The notes under the pieces: generated by a model
What the model was told of the DNA's origin: nothing
Databases searched by the model: none
The model's input: only the letters and a program-made list of their open reading frames with translations
Translations under genes and position numbers: made by a program
Shown here: positions 1 to 7,324 of the stretch, in pieces
How the letters are laid out: every line of letters begins with the position of its first letter
Numbering within the stretch: position 1 is the first letter of the stretch
Source of the DNA: JAVXGM01 sp036657395
Lineage (GTDB): Bacteria > Bacillota > Clostridia > Peptostreptococcales > Anaerovoracaceae
Reading direction: 5' to 3'
Length of the DNA stretch: 61,053 nt
Assembly: GCA_036657395.1 (NCBI GenBank)
Contig: JAVXGM010000009.1
Location: 1 to 61,053, forward strand

Positions 1-1166
1 AAGAAGGAAATCAAAAAGATATTTTAGTAAAAGTTAATCTAAATGGCAACACCTTAAAAAATATCACAAATGGCGGAACTGTTTTAAAAAGTGGAATAGA
101 TTATATTATTGAGGAGATTTCTCCTGCAAGAAGTTCTGCTGATTACCCCGAAAGTAGCAGTTTAATTCTCTATATTCAAAAAAGCTACCTTGCAAAGCTT
201 CGGAGCGGAATTCAAACGCTAAAATTTAATTTCAATCCATATGGAGTAGAGGGCGGTTTAGTGATTAATACCCCTCTTGAAATTACCATTAAAGACACAG
301 GGCATGTTCACGATTTTGCCACCGAGTTTACAATAGATAGAAACTCCACCTGCTCAGAAAAGGGCGAAAAGTCAAAGCATTGTAAAGACTTTGCACTTTG
401 CGGTGGTAAAACAGATATAACCGAAGTAGAATTAGCACCACACGCATTTTTTGATGTACATTCTTTTGATGAAAATGAGCATTGGAATATCTGCATAAAC
501 TGTACCGGAAAAGTTAATGTTGCAAAGCATACCTGGACAACTTCAAAAAATCAGCCTGGAGGAGAAAGTATTTGGGGAATGAATTACCTTCTATTTGCTG
601 ATTTGGTTGCCCCTAGTCATGGTGAAACGCCAACTATACTTGACTATAGATGCACTGGTTGCAAGGCAACGAAAAGTGAAGAATATAAGCTCACCGAAAA
701 AATTCATGATATGACAACAGGCGATAACCTAGTCCATGCAATTGGAACAAAAGAAGGTATCACTTTCGCTTCTGTTGCTCATATAAATGAGTATTTAGGA
801 ACAACAATTGACAAGATCCCATTAAAACAAGATGATATAAAGGTAAAAGCAGGCAGTACAATCGTTACCATAGGTAGTGCATATCTGGACACACTTCCTA
901 ATGGGAAGCACACCGTATCAATATATTCAACCACAGGCACCGCCACAGCAAACTTCACAGTAGTAGGAAATAAAGAAATAGTACCTCCTGAAAAGCCAAT
1001 AAATCCAGAAAAGCCAACAACCCCTGTAACCCCAACAACCCCCAAAACCCCAAGTACAGGCGACAATGGTAATATGCCACTATGGATTAGCCTGGTATTT
1101 GTTTCAGGCGGTGCATTATTACTGTTTGGAATAAGCAAAAAACGCAGAAAAGTAAATGAAAAATAA
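1..1166 (+). CDS. Cell-wall-anchored surface protein, C-terminal part (5' end outside window)
   Basis: The frame is open from base 3, so the gene begins before the window; 387 codons are visible. Residues about 5-90 resemble an X2-type Ig-like module and a second such module lies around residues 270-320 (LPNGKHTVSIYST). Between them is a Cys/His-rich stretch with CINC and CTGC pairs of the kind seen in large clostridial surface proteins. A Pro/Thr-rich spacer follows, then a sortase-type sorting signal: PSTGD, a hydrophobic helix and a KKRRK tail. Such proteins are exported and covalently linked to peptidoglycan. The GTG at 261 is an internal codon, not a start. The ligand is unknown. The surface assignment is firm; the domain names are from pattern recognition. 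Confidence 0.85.
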   Translation, partial: EGNQKDILVKVNLNGNTLKNITNGGTVLKSGIDYIIEEISPARSSADYPESSSLILYIQKSYLAKLRSGIQTLKFNFNPYGVEGGLVINTPLEITIKDTGHVHDFATEFTIDRNSTCSEKGEKSKHCKDFALCGGKTDITEVELAPHAFFDVHSFDENEHWNICINCTGKVNVAKHTWTTSKNQPGGESIWGMNYLLFADLVAPSHGETPTILDYRCTGCKATKSEEYKLTEKIHDMTTGDNLVHAIGTKEGITFASVAHINEYLGTTIDKIPLKQDDIKVKAGSTIVTIGSAYLDTLPNGKHTVSIYSTTGTATANFTVVGNKEIVPPEKPINPEKPTTPVTPTTPKTPSTGDNGNMPLWISLVFVSGGALLLFGISKKRRKVNEK

Positions 1167-1184
1167 AAAAAAGCAATAAACAAA

Positions 1185-1217
1185 ACACAGGCAACATCAA
1201 AAGTATGTTGCCTGCGT
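1185..1217 (+). terminator. Hairpin after surface-protein gene
   Basis: CAGGCAACAT (1188-1197) pairs with ATGTTGCCTG (1205-1214) around a 7-nt loop. The stem extends by AAC/GTT beyond one mismatch. No proper T tract follows, so it is a weak intrinsic terminator or an mRNA-stabilising stem. Confidence 0.5.
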
Positions 1218-1272
1218 TATTAGATTTGTCATGTTTTTAAAGAAGCCCAGCAGCAATAGAGAGGGAATCCCA

Positions 1273-3573
1273 ATGAAATCTAAAAAAATATATTCACTGA
1301 AAGACCAAAATAGTAAACTTGTAACATTCTTGGCATTTTTGCTTATATGCTTATTGATGGGAACACTGTGTTTTCAGTATTATAAACAACTCCAAAAGAC
1401 CATTAAAGAAGAAAGCGGTGGATATTTACAAGAAATTTCTCAATTACTTGGGAGTAATACTAGCCGCATTATTGACGAGAATTTTGATGTACTTGACACT
1501 GTGGCAGCTGTGATAAAAGGTGCAAAGGCTAAAACTTTTGGAGAGTTTTATCCAATTATAGCGGAGCAACAGAAATCCTGGGGGTTTAAAAATATATTCT
1601 TGATTGATCTAAATGGTGTTGCTTATGATATAAACGGAGATACTAAATCTTTAGGTGCAGAAGATTTTTTACAAGATGTTATCGTTAACAAGAAGCCTAC
1701 CATTTCTCCATCAGTGGCAGAGGGAAAGGACGATAGCATTGTTTTTTCTGTTCCTGTGCAGGGAATTACTGTTGGTGAGGTTGAATTTTGTGCAATAGCA
1801 GCAAGCTATGATTTATCTACATTTGACCAAGTATTATCTATGACTGCTTTTGGTGGAGAGGCTTATGCACACGTTGTTCAAAGGGATGGCTCAGTTATAA
1901 TACGTTCAAGCTCCAAAAATGCCGATCAATCAGGATATAATATTATGAACACTATTAAGACAGCAAGGATGGATGGAGATAACGATTTTGAAACACTAAA
2001 AAAAGATATTGCAGCAGGTGAAAATGGGCTTGTATCATATACGCTAAATGGTGAACATAAATACATGGCATATACACCCCTTAAGTTTCAAGACTGGACA
2101 TTGCTTACCTTTGTACCTGTATCGGTAGTCAATGCTAAGTCGAATATTATGCTAAGTCTCACCTTGTTATTGTGCGGGATTATTACCGTAGGATTTGGCA
2201 TACTTGTCATATTTCTAACCACTTCTTTTCATAGGCATCAGCGAGCACTTGAAAAAATAGCATATGAAGATGCAGTAACTGGTGGAGGTACTATCCAAAA
2301 ATTCTACATTGACGCAACACGTTTGCTCAAAAAAACAAGTGTACAAAAACCATATGCAATGATATATATGAATATTCTCAAATTCAAAGTACTAAATGAG
2401 CAATTTGGACGAAAAGCCTGTGATGATCTACTTAGAAGTGTAAGTGTAGGTGTCACACAAAATTTGGCTGATGATGAATGTATGGGAAGGCAGTACGCAG
2501 ATACATTTTGTATACTCGTGCATTATGAAGGAGAAAAACAATTAGCAATGCGTTTAAGCAATTGGCGGGCAAAGGCTATAGACTATATTAAGGAAATAAA
2601 CACAGCGTGGCTGCCACAAAATGCGGAATTTGGTGTTTATGTCATTGATAATATTGAGTTGCCGCTTTCACATATGATTGACCGTGCAAAGTTATCTCTT
2701 TTGGGAACGGCAGGCGTACTAAATGATAAAATGAAATATACTATTTATGATGAAAATATCCGTCGCATTTTATTACGTGAAAAACAACTTGAGGATCGAA
2801 TGGGAAAAGCACTTCAAGCCCATGAGTTTGAAGTTTATTTACAACCAAAATATAATACACAAAGCGAACATATTGAAGGTGCGGAGGCTCTTGTACGTTG
2901 GAATAGCCCAGAAGAAGGATTAATATATCCAGGGGAGTTTATCCCTGTTTTTGAGAAAAATGGATTTGTGGCAAAGATAGATTTGTTCGTATTTGAAGAA
3001 GTATGCCGTATAATTGAAAGATCTATAAAAGAGGGCACACCACATGTGAGAATCTCTGTAAACTGTTCAAGAGTCCATCTAAGGGTACCTAACTTTTTGA
3101 ATGAATATCGTACTGTTGTTGAAAAGTATAAAATACCGAGAAATATGTTAGAACTGGAGTTTACTGAAAGTGGTATGTTTGAAGATGTTGATGCTTTGAT
3201 AAAGATAATTGATGAAATACATTCCATGGGGTTTGAATGTTCAATGGACGATTTTGGCAGCGGATATTCTTCCCTAAATCTTATCTGCAAAATTCCTGTA
3301 GACACACTTAAACTTGACAGGGTTTTCTTTAACGATTCCTTTTCTGATGGACATCGCACTAAGTCTGTAGTTGGTAGTATTATTAGTATGGCAAAGTCGC
3401 TAAACATGGAAACAGTAGCAGAGGGCATAGAAGAACGAGAACAAGTAGATATGCTGAAGAAACTTGACTGTGATTATATACAAGGGTATTATTTCGCAAA
3501 ACCTGTGCCTGTTCAGGTGTTCGAACAACTTTTATTGGAGGATGTATATAAAACACAAAATAAAAACGAGTAA
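1273..3573 (+). CDS. Membrane c-di-GMP phosphodiesterase (dCache - degenerate GGDEF - EAL)
   Basis: Predicted 766-residue signalling protein that hydrolyses cyclic di-GMP. TM helix at about 15-36, extracytoplasmic dCache-like sensor at about 40-290, second TM at about 292-316, GGDEF-like domain at about 335-490, EAL domain at about 505-755. The diguanylate cyclase signature reads RQYADTF, so synthesis is unlikely. The EAL domain keeps its catalytic set: EALVRW, VNCSR, ELEFTES, DDFGSGYSSL, KLDR, AEGIE and QGYYF. The start chosen is the ATG with AGAGAGGG about 8 nt upstream; an in-frame ATG 42 bases earlier lacks a good site. A paralogue with the same architecture lies on the other side of the biotin operon (7325-9574). 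The ligand of the sensor domain cannot be read from the sequence. Confidence 0.9.
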   Translation: MKSKKIYSLKDQNSKLVTFLAFLLICLLMGTLCFQYYKQLQKTIKEESGGYLQEISQLLGSNTSRIIDENFDVLDTVAAVIKGAKAKTFGEFYPIIAEQQKSWGFKNIFLIDLNGVAYDINGDTKSLGAEDFLQDVIVNKKPTISPSVAEGKDDSIVFSVPVQGITVGEVEFCAIAASYDLSTFDQVLSMTAFGGEAYAHVVQRDGSVIIRSSSKNADQSGYNIMNTIKTARMDGDNDFETLKKDIAAGENGLVSYTLNGEHKYMAYTPLKFQDWTLLTFVPVSVVNAKSNIMLSLTLLLCGIITVGFGILVIFLTTSFHRHQRALEKIAYEDAVTGGGTIQKFYIDATRLLKKTSVQKPYAMIYMNILKFKVLNEQFGRKACDDLLRSVSVGVTQNLADDECMGRQYADTFCILVHYEGEKQLAMRLSNWRAKAIDYIKEINTAWLPQNAEFGVYVIDNIELPLSHMIDRAKLSLLGTAGVLNDKMKYTIYDENIRRILLREKQLEDRMGKALQAHEFEVYLQPKYNTQSEHIEGAEALVRWNSPEEGLIYPGEFIPVFEKNGFVAKIDLFVFEEVCRIIERSIKEGTPHVRISVNCSRVHLRVPNFLNEYRTVVEKYKIPRNMLELEFTESGMFEDVDALIKIIDEIHSMGFECSMDDFGSGYSSLNLICKIPVDTLKLDRVFFNDSFSDGHRTKSVVGSIISMAKSLNMETVAEGIEEREQVDMLKKLDCDYIQGYYFAKPVPVQVFEQLLLEDVYKTQNKNE

Positions 3574-3588
3574 TATTTTCAGACATTA

Positions 3589-3637
3589 AGACAAACTTAT
3601 TTTTTAACTTAGGTTAAAAGTAGGTTTGTCTTTTTTT
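3589..3637 (+). terminator. Intrinsic terminator
   Basis: AGACAAAC (3589-3596) pairs with GTTTGTCT (3624-3631); the intervening bases add an AT-rich stem extension (TTTTTAAC with GTTAAAAG). A run of seven T residues follows. It ends the phosphodiesterase gene just before the biotin operon control region. Confidence 0.85.
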
Positions 3638-3652
3638 ATGACTTAAAATCAG

Positions 3653-3686
3653 ATTGTCCACCATAAAGATAAAAATAGTTGACAAT
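3653..3686 (+). promoter_or_regulatory. BirA-type biotin operator
   Basis: Two 10-nt arms, ATTGTCCACC (3653-3662) and AGTTGACAAT (3677-3686), form an 8/10 inverted repeat separated by 14 nt. This matches the form of the Gram-positive BirA box (TTGTTAACC, 14-16 nt spacer, GGTTAACAA). It lies 45 bp upstream of bioY and its right arm contains the predicted -35 box, as expected for repression by biotinyl-AMP-bound BirA. BirA itself is not encoded in the window. Confidence 0.75.
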
Positions 3687-3707
3687 ACTTTTTCCATGTG
3701 ATATTTT
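3679..3707 (+). promoter_or_regulatory. Promoter of bioYBDA operon
   Basis: TTGACA (3679-3684), 17-nt spacer, TATTTT (3702-3707). The -35 hexamer lies inside the right arm of the BirA-type operator, so repressor binding would block RNA polymerase. Confidence 0.65.
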
Positions 3708-3730
3708 TTTTATTGTTGGAGGGAAGTAAG

Positions 3731-4288
3731 ATGAAAAACAAAAGAACTGAAAATTTAATTTTGTGTGCACTTTTCACGGCATTGATTATTGTGGGTGCAT
3801 TTATACGTATACCAATTCCAGTAGTCCCATTTACCCTTCAATTTCTCTTTACCATGCTTGCAGGGCTTCTTCTTGGTGGAAAGCTAGGATTTACCTCGGT
3901 TATAGTTTATATTGGCATGGGGCTTTTAGGGTTGCCCATATTCGCAGAAGGTGGCGGATTGGCATATATTTTAAAACCAAGCTTTGGCTACATCATTGGC
4001 TTTGCAGTTGCAGCATATGTGACAGGGAGTATTGCAAACAAATCTGTAAGGCCTAGCTATAAACGGCTGCTTATTGGAAATTTTATCGGGCTAGCCATAG
4101 TTTATTTGTTCGGTATGGTTTATTACTATTTGATGAGTTACTTTTATCTTGGAACACCAATAGGGCTGTGGCCATTGTTCATATATTGTTTTGTTCTTGC
4201 AGTACCTGGAGATATCCTGCTTTGCATATTAGGGGCAATGATCGGCAAAAAAGTAATACCTATTATGAAAAAGGAGGTTGGACGATAA
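3731..4288 (+). CDS. bioY: Biotin transporter BioY (ECF S component)
   Basis: 185-residue integral membrane protein with about six hydrophobic segments. It has the BioY hallmarks IPIPVVPFTLQFLFTMLAGL near the N terminus and a Gly-rich GLLGLPIFAEGGG loop. It is the substrate-binding subunit that captures biotin for uptake, working with the shared ECF energising module, which is not in this window, or by itself. The start is the ATG after GGAGGG (3718-3723); an upstream in-frame alternative lacks a site. It is the first gene of bioY-bioB-bioD-bioA and sits directly behind the BirA-type operator. Its stop codon overlaps the bioB start by one base. Confidence 0.93.
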   Translation: MKNKRTENLILCALFTALIIVGAFIRIPIPVVPFTLQFLFTMLAGLLLGGKLGFTSVIVYIGMGLLGLPIFAEGGGLAYILKPSFGYIIGFAVAAYVTGSIANKSVRPSYKRLLIGNFIGLAIVYLFGMVYYYLMSYFYLGTPIGLWPLFIYCFVLAVPGDILLCILGAMIGKKVIPIMKKEVGR

Positions 4289-5259
4289 TGTTATACATAG
4301 AAAAATTAAAAAATAAAATTGAAAATGGGGGCTTGTGTACAAGGAAAGAAGCCTTAACCCTGTATGATCAGCCTTTGGAGGATCTGTGCCAAGCAGCAAA
4401 TGAGATTCGCAAAAGGTTTTGTTCAAGTGGATTTGATATTTGTACAATAATCAATGGAAAAAGCGGAAACTGCTCTGAGAACTGCAAGTTTTGTTCACAG
4501 TCATCACATAATTGTGCAAGTACTCAGGAATATCCTTTGCTGTCAACTGAGAAAATTATAGAAGGAGCAAAAGTAAACCATCAACAAGGTGTGTTACGAT
4601 ATTCCATTGTAACTTCAGGAAAGAGTCTTTCCAACATGGAGATAGATAAGATGTGTGATGCAGTAAAACAAATTCGTGATCAAGTAGGAATTTCTATTTG
4701 CATTTCCTTTGGCTTATTAAATGAATCACAGTACAAAAAGCTGAAAGAGGCAGGTGTTACAAGAGTACATAACAATATCGAAACCTCACAGAGTAATTTT
4801 CCAAGCATCTGTACTACACATACGTTTGACCATAAGATTAAGGCTATTAAGGCGGCACAATCAGCTGGATTAACTGTATGTAGTGGAGGCATTATGGGTC
4901 TTGGCGAAACCAGGGAAGACAGAATTGACATGGCCATCACCTTAAGACACCTTGGAATACAAAGCGTGCCTATTAATGTATTAAACCCTATTCCTGGCAC
5001 GGTCTTTGAGAAAAAGGAAAAACTGACAAATGATGACGTGAGGCGTATTGTTGCCATCTATCGGTTCATTTTACCCACAGCATCTATTCGTCTTGCAGGT
5101 GGCAGAGGTCTTCTTGGGGACAAGGGTGAAGCTTGCTTTTTGTCTGGCGCCAACGCAGCAATTTCCGGAGATATGTTAACTACTGATGGCATCACAGTAA
5201 AAACTGATATGAAACTTTTAAAAAAACTTGGATATAAGGAGGAACTTTGCAATGAGTAA
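4288..5259 (+). CDS. bioB: Biotin synthase
   Basis: Radical SAM enzyme of 323 residues that inserts sulfur into dethiobiotin. The radical SAM cysteines are in CSENCKFC (Cys62, 66 and 69) and the BioB elements VHNNIETS, GGIMGLGE, NPIPGT and RLAGGRG are present. The ATG overlaps the bioY stop (TAATG) and has AGGAGG 10 nt upstream, so the two are translationally coupled. Length is normal for the family. It overlaps bioD by 8 nt. A longer upstream reading of this frame would lie inside bioY and is rejected. Confidence 0.97.
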   Translation: MLYIEKLKNKIENGGLCTRKEALTLYDQPLEDLCQAANEIRKRFCSSGFDICTIINGKSGNCSENCKFCSQSSHNCASTQEYPLLSTEKIIEGAKVNHQQGVLRYSIVTSGKSLSNMEIDKMCDAVKQIRDQVGISICISFGLLNESQYKKLKEAGVTRVHNNIETSQSNFPSICTTHTFDHKIKAIKAAQSAGLTVCSGGIMGLGETREDRIDMAITLRHLGIQSVPINVLNPIPGTVFEKKEKLTNDDVRRIVAIYRFILPTASIRLAGGRGLLGDKGEACFLSGANAAISGDMLTTDGITVKTDMKLLKKLGYKEELCNE

Positions 5260-5935
5260 AAAAATATTTATAACTGGAACTGGAACTGATGTGGGCAAAA
5301 CCTTTGTCACAGGACTTATTATGAAAAAACTAAATGACAACGGGAAAAAATGTGCCTACTATAAAGCTGGTATGAGCGGGAATGAGCGAAGGCCGGATGG
5401 AAGCCTGGTTCCAGGGGATGGGGTTTGGGTAAAAAACATATCAGGCGTGAAGCAATCCTTGTCAGAAATGTGTCCTTATGTTTATGAAACTGCTGTTTCT
5501 CCCCATTTGGCTTCTTCCATTGAGGGGAACCAAATTCATATAGAAGTAGTTCGTCAAGGATTTGAAGATATTTGCCATAAATATGATTATGTCACTATGG
5601 AGGGTTCCGGGGGGATCCTTTGTCCACTCCGGTTTGATGAAGTAAAACTTCAGCTTGAGGATGTTATTAAAGATTTGCAGCTTAGTTGTCTTATGATTGC
5701 TGATGCAGGACTTGGTACAATCAATGCTGTCGTACTGACAGCAGCCTACATGAGGGCAAAGAACATACCCATCAAAGGAATTATTTTAAATCGCTTTTCC
5801 AAGGGAGATATTCTTCATGAAGACAACTTAAAAATGTGTGAAGAGATGACAGGGATAAAAGTGTTAGCCTGTGTTAAGGACGGAGACACGGAGTTAGATA
5901 TTTCCTTTGACTTACTGGAATCACTTTATGAATAA
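5252..5935 (+). CDS. bioD: Dethiobiotin synthetase
   Basis: 227-residue ATP-dependent carboxylase closing the ureido ring of dethiobiotin from 7,8-diaminopelargonate and CO2. The N-terminal P-loop GTGTDVGKT is intact, followed by YKAGM (substrate-binding Lys region) and EGSGGILCP. The start ATG lies within the end of bioB with AAGGAGGAAC upstream, giving tight coupling. Third gene of the biotin operon, 23 bp before bioA. Confidence 0.95.
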   Translation: MSKKIFITGTGTDVGKTFVTGLIMKKLNDNGKKCAYYKAGMSGNERRPDGSLVPGDGVWVKNISGVKQSLSEMCPYVYETAVSPHLASSIEGNQIHIEVVRQGFEDICHKYDYVTMEGSGGILCPLRFDEVKLQLEDVIKDLQLSCLMIADAGLGTINAVVLTAAYMRAKNIPIKGIILNRFSKGDILHEDNLKMCEEMTGIKVLACVKDGDTELDISFDLLESLYE

Positions 5936-5958
5936 AATATTGAGAAGGAGGACTACAG

Positions 5959-7158
5959 ATGATTTGGTATCCATATGAACAGATGAAAACAATGAAAGAT
6001 CCATATAAGATTGTTGATGCCAAGGGTGTTTATCTTTACACAGAGGATCAAAAGCTGATTGATTCAGTTTCTTCGTGGTGGAGTGTGATTCATGGCTACA
6101 ACCATCCTGAATTAAATAAAGCACTCATATCACAAGTTGAGAAATTTTCTCACGTTATGCTTGGAGGATTGACCCACGAACCGGTACAAAAACTTTCCCA
6201 AAAGTTAGAGAGCTGGCTTCCAGGGGATTTGGATTACTGCTTTTTTTCTGACTCAGGAAGTGTTGCCATTGAAGTTGCTTTAAAAATGGCACTGCAATAT
6301 TTTATGAACCGAGGTGAAACACAACGGACGACAGTACTTGCGTTGGAAAATGCTTACCACGGTGATACCTTTAAAGCTATGGAAGTAGGGGACGATGAAG
6401 ATTATCATTTTGTGTTCAATGCATATGGGGAAAACAAGAATATCATTCATATTCCCACCCAAATCCAAGCATTAGAAAAGACATTTAATAAGTATCATAG
6501 ACAGCTAAATAGCTTCATTGTTGAGCCATTACTCCAAGGTGCTGGTGGAATGCTTATGTATGATATTTCATTTTTGAAGCGGGCCAGAGAGCTGTGTGAT
6601 CAATACAATGTGTTGTTCATATTTGATGAAGTTGCCACCGGTTTTGGGCGTACTGGCAACCGTTTTGTTGCGGATCTGGTTCAACCAGATATCCTAGTTC
6701 TTGGAAAGGCCCTGACAGGAGGATACGTCGGCCATGGAGTAACTGTGGCAAACCACAAGGTTTATGATGGATTTTATAGCGATGATTCACAAAAGGCATT
6801 AATGCACGGGCCTACATTTATGGGGAACCCACTTGCTTGCAGCGTAGCACTTAAGTCTATTGAAATCTTTCAAAGAGAAGACTATGTGTCCAAAATCCGT
6901 AAAATAGAGGAAATTACCAAGGAGGAGATGGAAGGGTTTACCCATCCGCAAATTAAGGATATTCGCATTCTTGGGGCATGTATATGTGTGGAAGTGGATA
7001 ATCCGTCTATTCTAGAAGGCTACCAGAAATTTGCTTATGAGCAGGGAGTATTTAGCCGTACGTTTTTAAGCTATATGTACGCAATGGTTCCATATGTCAT
7101 TAAAGATGGGCAGCTTAGAAAAGTTCTTGAAACTATGAAAGCTTGGTTTTGCCGCTAA
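5959..7158 (+). CDS. bioA: Adenosylmethionine-8-amino-7-oxononanoate aminotransferase
   Basis: PLP-dependent class III aminotransferase of 399 residues converting KAPA to 7,8-diaminopelargonate with SAM as amino donor. BioA-specific features are SWWSVIHGYNHPELN near the N terminus, AYHGDT, FDEVATGFGRTG and the PLP lysine in LGKALTGGY. Start ATG preceded by GAAGGAGG. It closes the operon; the preceding enzyme BioF and pimeloyl-synthesis enzymes are not in the window. No clear intrinsic terminator follows, so some read-through toward the next gene is possible. Confidence 0.95.
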   Translation: MIWYPYEQMKTMKDPYKIVDAKGVYLYTEDQKLIDSVSSWWSVIHGYNHPELNKALISQVEKFSHVMLGGLTHEPVQKLSQKLESWLPGDLDYCFFSDSGSVAIEVALKMALQYFMNRGETQRTTVLALENAYHGDTFKAMEVGDDEDYHFVFNAYGENKNIIHIPTQIQALEKTFNKYHRQLNSFIVEPLLQGAGGMLMYDISFLKRARELCDQYNVLFIFDEVATGFGRTGNRFVADLVQPDILVLGKALTGGYVGHGVTVANHKVYDGFYSDDSQKALMHGPTFMGNPLACSVALKSIEIFQREDYVSKIRKIEEITKEEMEGFTHPQIKDIRILGACICVEVDNPSILEGYQKFAYEQGVFSRTFLSYMYAMVPYVIKDGQLRKVLETMKAWFCR

Positions 7159-7324
7159 AGCATATTAATTTCCCATTTTAGCTGATAAATAATTATTAAT
7201 CAATAAAACATAATATTGAATTTTCAACCCTTTCACGGTATACTTAAGTAGTACTTTATTGTAATTAGTAAAAAGTGCTTAAAATACTATTTAAGGCATT
7301 TGGAAGGGCAAAAAAGGATTGCAT

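Noticed and set aside
261..263. GTG as start of the first gene
   Set aside because: The frame is open from base 3 and encodes an X2-like module before this codon; there is no ribosome site at the GTG.
779..1183. Long minus-strand frame opposite the surface-protein tail
   Set aside because: It mirrors the Pro/Thr-rich and hydrophobic coding of the plus-strand gene, has no ribosome site and no recognisable domain.
2835..3428. 197-codon minus-strand frame opposite the first EAL domain
   Set aside because: A shadow of the EAL coding region, with no ribosome site and no family features.
7277..7298. Inverted repeat TGCTTAAA/TTTAAGGCA upstream of the second phosphodiesterase gene
   Set aside because: Short, bulged and AT-rich; no T tract and no clear promoter alignment, so neither a terminator nor an operator is supported.
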